Assembly (NCBI GenBank): GCA_964466595.1
Contig: CAYXNR010000002.1
Span: 1 to 64,000, forward strand
Source: JABDGC01 sp964466595
GTDB lineage: Bacteria; Pseudomonadota; Gammaproteobacteria; DSM-16500
Direction: 5' to 3'
Length of the DNA stretch: 64,000 nucleotides
Made by a program: the position numbers and the translations under genes. The notes under the pieces were generated by a model, which ran no database searches, had not been told where the DNA came from, and saw only the letters and a program-made list of their open reading frames with translations. Positions within the stretch are counted from its first letter, which is position 1. Each line of letters opens with the position of its first letter. Shown here piece by piece: positions 42,821 through 51,398 of the stretch.

Positions 42821-43963
42821 TTAGCGTATCTCCTCCATCAACCCTTGCACCTGTTTCACCGCCGTCTGCCAATTCAATCTTGTCTCAAATTCATGAAAAG
42901 CCGCAAAAGCCATTTCTTCATACTGCTTTACATTCTGTTTAAGCCCCATAATATAATCGCAATATTCTTTCACCGATGCTTCCAAAGCAAAGGTTCTCCC
43001 ATTTAAATCATCTTTTATAATCGTAGAAATACCCCCTACATAGGTCGTTAAACAAGGCAGTCCATAGGCATTGGCCTCACAAAACACAATGCCATAGGCC
43101 TCTCCCTGCGAGGGCACAAATAAAAAATGAGCTTCTTGTAGTAATTTGCTAATGGTAGCCAAGCCCTCTGGTGTTCGTTTTGAAATAAACCCCGGGCAAT
43201 GAACATAGGCAGGCAAGTTTTTCCATCCTCTAGGCTGGCAACCCACAATAGTTAGCTCAACAGACTCACCAGCCTGATGTAGCGCTTCCGCTACCTTTAA
43301 AACCAAGGGACCGCCTTTTTGTTCGAAGCGTTTACCTAAAAATAAAAGTTTAAGCGTTTTTTTAGAGCGATTCTTAACCCAGCTTTGCACATCTTTCAGT
43401 TGATGATTGCAGTGAATATTGGCACCAAAGGGAACAACTTTTACTTTTTCGCGTTTTACCCCATACAGCTCTATTGCAGCCCGTGCAGCCCAATCAGAAG
43501 AGAAAATAGCTAGACGACAGCGCGATAAACAAGCTTTCGCAATTTCATTGCCTTGGATGATGGTTTGGCGAGAATGATTAGTAAAAGCTGGATAAAAACC
43601 AACCAGACTTGAATAAACAGCATCAGTCCATAAAACGAGGGGTTGCTCGCAGTCTAAAAAGGCAATGGGATTCATTTGAGGAGCAAGTACTACCTCGGCC
43701 TTGAGTTTGCTTAAGAGTTGCTCAGTTTGCTCCGAATAGTGCCTTGCAGCCCTTAAATTAAAACGAGGGCTTTCACGCTGTCCACTAAGCCATTTTTTGA
43801 GCGTTTGTTTGATTTTAAATCCGACAGGCAGCTTTCTTTTTAAGTCACCAATATACTTCAGCTCATTGCCTGCTTTTTCGAAGGCCTGAGACATGTAAAA
43901 AGGTGTACCAGACCAATGATGGACATCCGCTGCATTAAAAGTAGTGGCATAAACAATTTTCAT
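42821..43963 (-). CDS. GT4-family glycosyltransferase
   Basis: A 380-residue GT-B enzyme. KVVPFGANIHCN marks the domain linker, LKLLFLGKRFEQKGGPLVLK the start of the C-terminal nucleotide-binding domain, and GEAYGIVFCEANAYGLPCLT the donor-binding E-x7-E motif. It likely adds a sugar to the O-antigen or LPS core. It is convergent with the initiating transferase gene and divergent from galU. Donor and acceptor unknown. Confidence 0.88.
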   Translation of the reverse strand: MKIVYATTFNAADVHHWSGTPFYMSQAFEKAGNELKYIGDLKRKLPVGFKIKQTLKKWLSGQRESPRFNLRAARHYSEQTEQLLSKLKAEVVLAPQMNPIAFLDCEQPLVLWTDAVYSSLVGFYPAFTNHSRQTIIQGNEIAKACLSRCRLAIFSSDWAARAAIELYGVKREKVKVVPFGANIHCNHQLKDVQSWVKNRSKKTLKLLFLGKRFEQKGGPLVLKVAEALHQAGESVELTIVGCQPRGWKNLPAYVHCPGFISKRTPEGLATISKLLQEAHFLFVPSQGEAYGIVFCEANAYGLPCLTTYVGGISTIIKDDLNGRTFALEASVKEYCDYIMGLKQNVKQYEEMAFAAFHEFETRLNWQTAVKQVQGLMEEIR

Positions 43964-44034
43964 GTCGAAACTCGATATGTTAAAATTTGGTCGGTTTTAG
44001 CTTCCCCCAAGAAAGGTATCAGGATTGAAGTATA

Positions 44035-44913
44035 ATGCGCAAGCTTAGTAAAGCCGTTTTTCCCGTAGCAGGCTTAGGAACCCGGTTCTTGCCGGCCACC
44101 AAAGCCAATCCCAAGGAAATGTTGCCGGTTGTGGACAAGCCCTTGATTCAATATGCAGTTGAAGAAGCAATTGCCGCTGGCATTACCGAACTCATTTTTG
44201 TAACCAGTAGTAGCAAACGAGCTATTGAAGATCATTTCGATTCTAACTTTGAATTAGAAGCGAGTCTTGTAGAACGCGGCAAGCAAGACCTGCTGAATAT
44301 TGTAAAAAGTATTTTGCCGGAAGGTATTTCCTGTGCTTATATCCGACAAAAGTCTCCGCGTGGTCTCGGTCATGCCGTGCTTTGTGCCAAACAGTTAATT
44401 ATGAATGAACCCTTTGCTGTTTTATTAGCAGATGATTTGATTGATGGTCGGGTTCAATCTTGCTTACAACAGATGATTAAAGTTTTTGAAGAAACACAGA
44501 GTTCTGTAGTCGCCGTAGAAAAAATACCACCGCAGGAAACCAAGCGTTATGGTGTGGTAGAGCTTGCGCCCACCGCTGAAAAAATAGCCTTAATAAAAGG
44601 TATCATTGAAAAGCCAGATCCAAAGGAAGCCCCTTCTGATTTGGGTGTGGTAGGTCGCTACATTTTAACCCCACGTATTTTATCTCTTCTTGAGAGCACG
44701 CCACAAGGTTCGGGAGGTGAAATTCAATTAACCGATGCCATTGCCAAATTACTACAAGAAGAAGCTGTCTATGCCTGTCGCTTTGAAGGCAAGCGTTATG
44801 ATTGCGGCAGTAAAATAGGCTATCTCGAGGCAACCCTGGCTTATGCCTTAAAACACCCCGAATTAGCCGATGATTTTAAGCTTTGTCTAGAAGAGTATGC
44901 GCGGTGCGAGTAA
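44035..44913 (+). CDS. galU: UTP-glucose-1-phosphate uridylyltransferase
   Basis: A 292-residue GalU. GLGTRFLPATKANPKEMLPV is the nucleotide site, LLADDLIDG the metal-binding region, and IIEKPDPKEAPSDLGVVGRY the sugar-binding segment. It makes UDP-glucose, the substrate of Ugd encoded 1.5 kb downstream and probably a donor for LPS glycosyltransferases. The stop lies beyond the start of the next gene, so they are coupled. Confidence 0.93.
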   Translation: MRKLSKAVFPVAGLGTRFLPATKANPKEMLPVVDKPLIQYAVEEAIAAGITELIFVTSSSKRAIEDHFDSNFELEASLVERGKQDLLNIVKSILPEGISCAYIRQKSPRGLGHAVLCAKQLIMNEPFAVLLADDLIDGRVQSCLQQMIKVFEETQSSVVAVEKIPPQETKRYGVVELAPTAEKIALIKGIIEKPDPKEAPSDLGVVGRYILTPRILSLLESTPQGSGGEIQLTDAIAKLLQEEAVYACRFEGKRYDCGSKIGYLEATLAYALKHPELADDFKLCLEEYARCE

Positions 44914-46448
44914 GCGATCACAAGAATCCAAACAATTTCCTGTGGATTTACGGTTTTGCCGCTTTCTCTAGTGTGCTGCTCTCAGCCTGGATCGCTTATC
45001 GAGAAACAGTCATCAATCCCGATGCAATCTGTTATTTGCAAAGCGCAGCTGTCATCGGTGCAGGTGGCTTACGCAAGGCTATGAATTTATGTGCCCAAGC
45101 GCAATGGCCTTTTTATTCCGTGTTGATTTATTTCTTAGGAGCCCTCACGCAGCTTCCGCTGCTAGCCGCTGCCTATGTCTGGAATGCTATTTTTACAGCG
45201 ATCACTGTCGTTTCTTTTATAGTCTTAGTTCGTCAACTAGGCGGTAGTCGGCGTGTTTTATGGCTTGCGGTCTTTGTTATTTTATTAGCACACCAGTTTA
45301 ATAGTATCAGGCAATATATTATTCGCGATCATGGTTTTTTTGCTTTTTATTTAGTATCTCTTTCTCTGCTTTTGCGCTATCTTAGTTTTCCCCGTTGGTA
45401 TTATGCTCTAGGCTGGGGCCTCAGTCTTTTGCTAGCAACCTTGTTTCGCATCGAAGGGGCTGTTTTTCTAATTCTGCTTCCTTGGGTTTTTTGGTTTCAA
45501 TCTTCAATGAGCTATTGGCAGCGGACTAAAGGTTTTCTGCAACTGAATGCGCTTTCTTTAAGCTCAGGCTTGCTTGTCTTCGGTTGGTTGATTTTCCATC
45601 CTGAAATTAGTCTAGCCAGTCTTGGTCGAATACAAGATCTTGTCTTTCAAGTCTTTCATGCCGGCGGGGTAGTGTGGCAGCGTTTTCAGGTGAGTGCTGA
45701 TGCTTTTGCTCGCTCTGTGCTCACTCCCGAATCGATGCAAGATGCAGGTCTGGTATTTTCTCTAGCTATCCTCATGTGGTATCTCGCTAGAGTCATCATG
45801 AATTTGTCCTTTCTTTATAGCGCTCTAGTTGTTTATGGTTGGTGGCGGCGAGCGTTTTCCTTCAGTCGCCCTGCAGTTTCAGTCTTATTAGGCTACATTC
45901 TCATTAATGTACTTGTGACCAGTCTTTTTCTAGCCCAACATTTATTTTTATCTAAACGCTATTTAATTGCTTTAACCTTAATTCTCATGCTCTGGGTTCC
46001 TTTTGCCCTAGATCGTTTAATTCAATCTTGGCAAAAGAAGGAAACCCCTTCTTGGCTGATGCCCTTGATTGTTTCTCTCATCATTCTTGCCTCTCTGGGC
46101 GGTATTTTTGATTTTGGTTATTCCAAAGCTTATCTGCGCCAAGCCGGCGATTGGCTGGCTGAGCGGGTGCCGGCAGCAGCTTCCCTTTATAGTAATGATT
46201 ATCAAATTCTCTATTACTCAAAACATTTTGGTAATGATATTTTCCAGAAAATAAATGAATACCATCAGCCCAATGCTACACAGCAGGGCTATTGGAAAAA
46301 TTATGATTATCTAGCTTTAGCCGTTAGCAAAAAAAATGTGGCTGAAAAAGCAGCCTTGCTAGAAGCAATCCCGCTGCTACCTATTCAGGTTTTTTCGAAT
46401 AAACGCGGTGATCAAGTTCTTATTTATAAAATTAAGGATGAAACATGA
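44904..46448 (+). CDS. Polytopic membrane protein, GT-C/PMT-like
   Basis: The protein is 514 residues from a GTG at 44904, which has GAAGAG upstream; a TTG at 44883 is also possible. About twelve membrane helices are visible. The first loop has YRETVINPDAICYLQSAAVI, where the acidic residue resembles the catalytic Asp of GT-C enzymes such as ArnT and PMT. A C-terminal periplasmic segment (about 415-514) includes AASLYSNDYQILYYSKHFG. It probably transfers a sugar from a lipid-phosphate donor on the periplasmic side. It overlaps galU by 10 bp and ugd by 4 bp. Confidence 0.7.
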   Translation: MRVSDHKNPNNFLWIYGFAAFSSVLLSAWIAYRETVINPDAICYLQSAAVIGAGGLRKAMNLCAQAQWPFYSVLIYFLGALTQLPLLAAAYVWNAIFTAITVVSFIVLVRQLGGSRRVLWLAVFVILLAHQFNSIRQYIIRDHGFFAFYLVSLSLLLRYLSFPRWYYALGWGLSLLLATLFRIEGAVFLILLPWVFWFQSSMSYWQRTKGFLQLNALSLSSGLLVFGWLIFHPEISLASLGRIQDLVFQVFHAGGVVWQRFQVSADAFARSVLTPESMQDAGLVFSLAILMWYLARVIMNLSFLYSALVVYGWWRRAFSFSRPAVSVLLGYILINVLVTSLFLAQHLFLSKRYLIALTLILMLWVPFALDRLIQSWQKKETPSWLMPLIVSLIILASLGGIFDFGYSKAYLRQAGDWLAERVPAAASLYSNDYQILYYSKHFGNDIFQKINEYHQPNATQQGYWKNYDYLALAVSKKNVAEKAALLEAIPLLPIQVFSNKRGDQVLIYKIKDET

Positions 46449-47836
46449 ATATCTCTGTAATCGGAGCAGGTTATGTAGGCTTAGTAACAGCGGCCTGTTT
46501 TGCAGATTTAGGCAATCATGTAAGCTGCATTGATATTAATGAAGATAAAATTACTAAACTCAATCAAGGTATTTTGCCTATCTATGAACCTGGTCTTGAC
46601 ACGATTATCCAGGCTAATCGAGCCGCTGGCCGCTTGCATTTTGTGACCTCGCTGCATGCTAGCCAACAGGAACCCCAGCTTATTTTTATTGCTGTCGGTA
46701 CGCCAAGCAATCAAGAAGGTGCCGCGGATTTGCAGTATGTATTGGATGCTGCCAAGAACATTGGAGCTTATCTCAATCAATATTGCGTCATTGTAGATAA
46801 ATCCACTGTACCTGTGGGAATGGCCGCTCAAGTCGAAGCAGTTATTCATGCGGGTTTAGTTGAGCGAGCGAAAGCAATTACCTTTGATGTGGTCAGTAAT
46901 CCTGAATTTTTGCGTGAAGGGGCTGCTATCGATGATTTTATGCACCCTGATCGTGTCATTATTGGTTGTTCTTCAAAAAAAGCAAAGCAGCTCATGCTAG
47001 ATCTTTATCTTCCGCTGATGCGTAATACAGAAAAAATCTATTTCATGAATGTGAAAGATGCCGAGATGACCAAATACGTGGCAAATGCTATGCTCGCCAC
47101 CCGAATCTCTTTCATGAATGAAGTCGCTGTTCTCTGTGAAAAAATGGACGTTGACGTAGAAAATGTCCGCGTGGGGGTGGGTGCTGATTCACGTATTGGT
47201 CCCGGGTTTTTATTTCCGGGCTGCGGCTATGGCGGCTCCTGTTTCCCCAAGGATGTCAAAGCCCTCATTAAAATGGCTGAAAAAGCAGATTTCGATCCCT
47301 TAATTTTACGCAGCGTTGAAAAACGCAATGAATTACAAAAAAAGCTTTTATTTGAAAAGCTCACTCAGGTTTTTGGCCAAGACCTCTCGAAGCTCGTGAT
47401 TGGCCTGTGGGGTTTGTCCTTCAAGCCCGATACCGATGATCTCCGAGAAGCCTCTTCTCTCGTTTTATTAGAACAACTCATCAAGAGCGAGGCCCGAGTG
47501 CAAGCTTATGATCCCGCCGCCATGCCAGCAGCAAAACACAGCCTACCCGCAGCCTGGTTTAGCTCCGGTCAACTTCATTTAGCAGAGGATCAATACGAGG
47601 CCCTCCAAGGCGCAGATGCCTTAATCTTAGTTACCGAATGGAAACTCTTCCGTTATCCCGACTGGGAAGCCATGAAAAAACAAATGCGCCGCCCCCTTAT
47701 TTTTGACGGCCGCAATCAATTCGATCCTAAACAATTATCCGAAGCAGGATTTGAGTATTATGGAATTGGTCGTACTTTAGATAATCCCTTGCATTTTGGG
47801 AGAGAAGAAAAGTGGAAGCAAAGCTGTGAAGCTTAA
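46445..47836 (+). CDS. ugd: UDP-glucose 6-dehydrogenase
   Basis: A 463-residue Ugd. NISVIGAGYVGLVTAACFAD binds NAD, FLREGAAIDDFMHPDRVIIG is the linker, and FLFPGCGYGGSCFPKDVKAL holds the catalytic cysteine (C in GGSCFPKD). It oxidises UDP-glucose to UDP-glucuronate, the next step after GalU in the same operon. UDP-GlcA could feed a glucuronic- or galacturonic-type sugar of the polysaccharide. Last gene of the operon, followed by a strong hairpin. Confidence 0.93.
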   Translation: MNISVIGAGYVGLVTAACFADLGNHVSCIDINEDKITKLNQGILPIYEPGLDTIIQANRAAGRLHFVTSLHASQQEPQLIFIAVGTPSNQEGAADLQYVLDAAKNIGAYLNQYCVIVDKSTVPVGMAAQVEAVIHAGLVERAKAITFDVVSNPEFLREGAAIDDFMHPDRVIIGCSSKKAKQLMLDLYLPLMRNTEKIYFMNVKDAEMTKYVANAMLATRISFMNEVAVLCEKMDVDVENVRVGVGADSRIGPGFLFPGCGYGGSCFPKDVKALIKMAEKADFDPLILRSVEKRNELQKKLLFEKLTQVFGQDLSKLVIGLWGLSFKPDTDDLREASSLVLLEQLIKSEARVQAYDPAAMPAAKHSLPAAWFSSGQLHLAEDQYEALQGADALILVTEWKLFRYPDWEAMKKQMRRPLIFDGRNQFDPKQLSEAGFEYYGIGRTLDNPLHFGREEKWKQSCEA

Positions 47837-47880
47837 GGCCTGGTCATCCCATATTGCTATTCAGACCAGCTTAGCAATCC

Positions 47881-47915
47881 CCCTCTCCGCCCGCGCTTTT
47901 TGCGGGAGGAGAGGG
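47881..47915. terminator. GC-rich hairpin between convergent ugd and mfd
   Basis: CCCTCTCC and CCCGC pair with GCGGG and GGAGAGGG around GCTTTTT, giving a 13-bp stem with one internal mismatch. It lies 44 bp after the ugd stop and 15 bp before the mfd stop. No T-run follows, so it may work as a two-way transcription stop or be a repeat element. Confidence 0.5.
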
Positions 47916-47930
47916 ATGGGGAGAGGAGGC

Positions 47931-50900
47931 CTAGCCCTCAAGCAATTCCCCTATTAATCCCTCCACCACCACAATCCGTTCTTTTAACTCATGCTCATTT
48001 AAAGTAAAACGCAACTCCGTCGCACTCGCAAAGCGAAAGCGTTCTGGCTGTGCTTGAATAAGCTTAATTAAATGCCGCGGATCAATAGAGGTCTTTTCAT
48101 GAAATTCAATTTTTCCGCCCTTAGTGTTTGCTTCAAGCTTTTTGATACCGCAGGACAATAATTTCAATTTGAGTTCACTTAAGGCGAATAAATTTTTAAG
48201 TGCAGCCGGCAATAAACCAAAACGATCAATCATCTCAACCTGAAGTTCATCTAAGGCTCGAACGGTTTTAGCGCTGGCGATTTTTTTATAAAATTGTAAA
48301 CGTAGTGTGACATCCTCCAGATAAGATTCTGGAATCAAAGCTGTAATTTGCAAATCAATTTCAACAGTCGTTGCTCTTTCCGCTTGCCAATCTGGCTCCT
48401 GTCCTGATTTTAAGGCAGCAACAGCGCGAGCGAGATAATCACTATAAAGGCTAAACCCAATTTCTTGCATATTCCCACTTTGTTCCTCACCCAGAAGTTC
48501 CCCAGCACCACGAATTTCTAAATCATGTGTTGCCAAGCTAAACCCTACACCAAGCTCACCCAGCGAGGCGAGGGCATCAAGACGTTTAAGCGCATCTCTT
48601 GTGATCAGTTTCCGGGATGAAATCAGAAGATAGGCATAGGCTTGATGATGTGAACGACCAACCCGTCCGCGTAATTGATGTAATTGCGCCAAACCAAACT
48701 TGTCGGCACGGTGAATGATGATGGTATTTGCCGTTGGAATATCAATGCCACTTTCAATGATGGTTGTGCAAACCAAGACATTAAAGTGTCGGTGATAAAA
48801 TTCAGACATGACCTGTTCCAATTCTCGTTCGCGCAACTGCCCATGGGCTACAGCGATACGGGCTTCGGGAATGAGTTCATGGAGCTCCCGTGCTTTTTTA
48901 TCAATAGTGGCTACTTCATTATGCACAAAAAACACCTGACCACCGCGTAAAATTTCTCGTTGCACAGCTTCCTGAATCAAGTGTTTTTCAGTTTCATGCA
49001 CAAAGGTTTTGACAGAGAGGCGGCGTGCCGGTGGTGTTGCAATAATGGATAAATCACGAATAGCAGCCAAGGCCATATTTAAGGTACGCGGAATAGGGGT
49101 TGCAGTCAGCGTCAGAATATCCACATCCGAGCGAAGTGCCTTTAAGCGTTCTTTTTGATGCACACCAAAAAGATGTTCTTCATCAATAATAACCAAACCG
49201 AGCGCTTTAAAAGAAACTTCCTTTTGCAGCAACTTGTGCGTACCAATTAAGATATCAACCTTACCCTCTCGCAGCTTCACTAAGGTTTTTTGTTGTGCTT
49301 GTGGACTACGAAAACGTGAAAGCACCTCAATTTGAATAGGCCAATCGGCGAAGCGATCTTGAAAACTGTTATAATGTTGCTGAGCAAGCAAGGTGGTGGG
49401 AACAAGAACGGCAACTTGTTTACCATTGTGCACCGCCAAAAAAGCAGCTCGCATGGCTACCTCAGTTTTGCCAAAGCCAACATCACCACAGATCAGACGA
49501 TCCATGGGTCTGCTTGAGGTCATATCGCTAATCACTTCAGAAATGGCACGTTTCTGATCAGCTGTTTCTTCGAAAGGAAAGGCCGCAGCAAATTGCTGAT
49601 ATTGTTCGTCAGGTAAGTGGAAGGCGAAACCCTGATGCGCGGCGCGGCGGGCATAGATATCCAAAAGCTCGGCTGCTACGTCTCGAGCTTTTTCTTCCGC
49701 CTTACGCTTGGCCTTCTGCCATTGTTCATTGCCGAGACTATGCAAGGGAGCCTGTTCCGGATCTGCCCCCGTATAGCGCGAAATGAGGTCCAAGGAAGAG
49801 ATCGGAACATACAGCTTATCCCCCCTGGCATACTCCAAACAGAGAAAATCGCCTAAGTGCTCACCAACTTTGAGAGTATGCAGTCCTTGATAGCGACCCA
49901 CGCCGTGGTCGAGATGAACAACCGGATCGCCAATTTGTAATTCACTGAGATTACGAATCAGTGCTTCAGTCTCAGTGCTTGCTCCCTTGCGCTCTGCGGC
50001 TTGTTTAATACGTTTGCCAAATAATTCTGTTTCGGTGATCACTGCAAGGGGCGGTTCTTGTATACGAAATCCTGCTTCGAGGGGAGCAATAAGCAGACCA
50101 TGGGGTTTCTCAGATTGGAGAAAATCCTGCCAAGTCGTAAAAAATGAAGGAAAAATCGAAAGCTTTCCAAGGGCTTGTGTTAAAATTTCTCGTCGACCGA
50201 TGCTTTCCGCACAAAATAAAATGCGCCCTGAATAGTCTCGCATAAAATCTTGCAAAGTCGAGGCTGTTAAACTTGTTTTCTGCTCAATAGCTAGAGCGGG
50301 CATAGCTTCTACAGCAAAGGAAGGAGCTTGGAGAGCTTGCGCCTCCTCCGAGAGCAGCAGTTCAAGCTGTGGATACTGAGACAGACGTTTTTGAAATTCT
50401 TCTACCGATAAAAACAAGTGCTCGGGCGGCAATAAAGGATGGGTATGATCATGCCGTCTTTCTTCGTAGCGATGTTGAAGCTCCTGCCAGAAATGTTTTG
50501 CCGCTTCCAAAGCATCGCCTACTGTTACAATTAAAGTATCTGGAGAAAGATAATCAAAAAGTTCAGCAGTTTGATCAAAAAATAAGGGTAAATAATATTC
50601 AATGCCAGGAGGACTGATTCCCTCGCTGATATCCTGATAAAGCGGTGCTTGCAAAGGATTGCCGCTAAATTGGCTACGCCAGGCTGAGCGGAAATGTTCA
50701 ATGGCCTCTTCATTTAAGGGAAATTCTTTGGCTGGCAGCAGTTGTATTTTTTCAACGGGAGTAAGTGAGCGTTGATTGTCAGGTGAAAAAGTACGAAGAG
50801 AATCGACTTCATTATCGAAAAGATCAATACGATAAGGAAGTGGAGATCCCATCGGAAAAATATCCATAATCGACCCACGGATAGCAAATTCACCATGTTC

Positions 50901-51395
50901 TCTGACTTGATTAACACAATAGTAGCCGGCTTGAGTCAGGCGTTTACGCGTTGCCTCCAGATCTAAGCGATCCCCCTTAGCCAATAAAAAAGTATGCGCT
51001 TCGAGAAAAGAACGAGGAGAAAGACGGTGCAAAAGGGTGGCAATGGTGGTAATCACAGCGCCTTGCTGCAAGGCCGGCATTTTATAGAGAGTCGCAAGAC
51101 GCTCAGAAATAAGATCCTGATGTGGAGAAAAACGATCATAGGGCAGAGTTTCCCGATCAGGAAAATGAAGCAGGGTAGAAGTAGTTGGCAGAAAGAAAGC
51201 CAGCTCACGATCTAATTGGGCGGCTAAGAGACTATCTTGAACCAGAATAAGTATAGGATGCTGAGCCTGAGCCAAAATCTCGCTAAGCAGGTAACTCATG
51301 CTGGCTTGAGCTAGCATGGGCCATCGGCTGATCTCTCCCTTTGAGGGGAGAGATATAAAACGATTCTTTATTGCTGGCATGTATTTTAATTGCAC
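47931..51395 (-). CDS. mfd: Transcription-repair coupling factor
   Basis: The 1154-residue length matches Mfd. The UvrB-homology module is N-terminal (DRETLPYDRFSPHQDLISER). The RNA-polymerase-interacting domain has GDPVVHLDHGVGRYQGLHTL. The RecG-like helicase has Walker A (LICGDVGFGKTEVAMRAAFL), DEEH (VIIDEEHLFGVHQKERLK) and TATPIPRTLNMAL. The TRCF domain is C-terminal. Mfd removes stalled RNA polymerase and recruits UvrA. The gene begins 3 bp after the ankyrin/repeat gene, so they are cotranscribed. Confidence 0.96.
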   Translation of the reverse strand: MQLKYMPAIKNRFISLPSKGEISRWPMLAQASMSYLLSEILAQAQHPILILVQDSLLAAQLDRELAFFLPTTSTLLHFPDRETLPYDRFSPHQDLISERLATLYKMPALQQGAVITTIATLLHRLSPRSFLEAHTFLLAKGDRLDLEATRKRLTQAGYYCVNQVREHGEFAIRGSIMDIFPMGSPLPYRIDLFDNEVDSLRTFSPDNQRSLTPVEKIQLLPAKEFPLNEEAIEHFRSAWRSQFSGNPLQAPLYQDISEGISPPGIEYYLPLFFDQTAELFDYLSPDTLIVTVGDALEAAKHFWQELQHRYEERRHDHTHPLLPPEHLFLSVEEFQKRLSQYPQLELLLSEEAQALQAPSFAVEAMPALAIEQKTSLTASTLQDFMRDYSGRILFCAESIGRREILTQALGKLSIFPSFFTTWQDFLQSEKPHGLLIAPLEAGFRIQEPPLAVITETELFGKRIKQAAERKGASTETEALIRNLSELQIGDPVVHLDHGVGRYQGLHTLKVGEHLGDFLCLEYARGDKLYVPISSLDLISRYTGADPEQAPLHSLGNEQWQKAKRKAEEKARDVAAELLDIYARRAAHQGFAFHLPDEQYQQFAAAFPFEETADQKRAISEVISDMTSSRPMDRLICGDVGFGKTEVAMRAAFLAVHNGKQVAVLVPTTLLAQQHYNSFQDRFADWPIQIEVLSRFRSPQAQQKTLVKLREGKVDILIGTHKLLQKEVSFKALGLVIIDEEHLFGVHQKERLKALRSDVDILTLTATPIPRTLNMALAAIRDLSIIATPPARRLSVKTFVHETEKHLIQEAVQREILRGGQVFFVHNEVATIDKKARELHELIPEARIAVAHGQLRERELEQVMSEFYHRHFNVLVCTTIIESGIDIPTANTIIIHRADKFGLAQLHQLRGRVGRSHHQAYAYLLISSRKLITRDALKRLDALASLGELGVGFSLATHDLEIRGAGELLGEEQSGNMQEIGFSLYSDYLARAVAALKSGQEPDWQAERATTVEIDLQITALIPESYLEDVTLRLQFYKKIASAKTVRALDELQVEMIDRFGLLPAALKNLFALSELKLKLLSCGIKKLEANTKGGKIEFHEKTSIDPRHLIKLIQAQPERFRFASATELRFTLNEHELKERIVVVEGLIGELLEG

Positions 51396-51398
51396 TTC

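Noticed and set aside
51331..51354. 9-bp inverted repeat ATCTCTCCC/GGGAGAGAT in the first codons of mfd
   Set aside because: It lies within coding sequence and may be chance; no T-run. It resembles part of the hairpin at 47881-47915, but two cases are not enough to call a repeat family.
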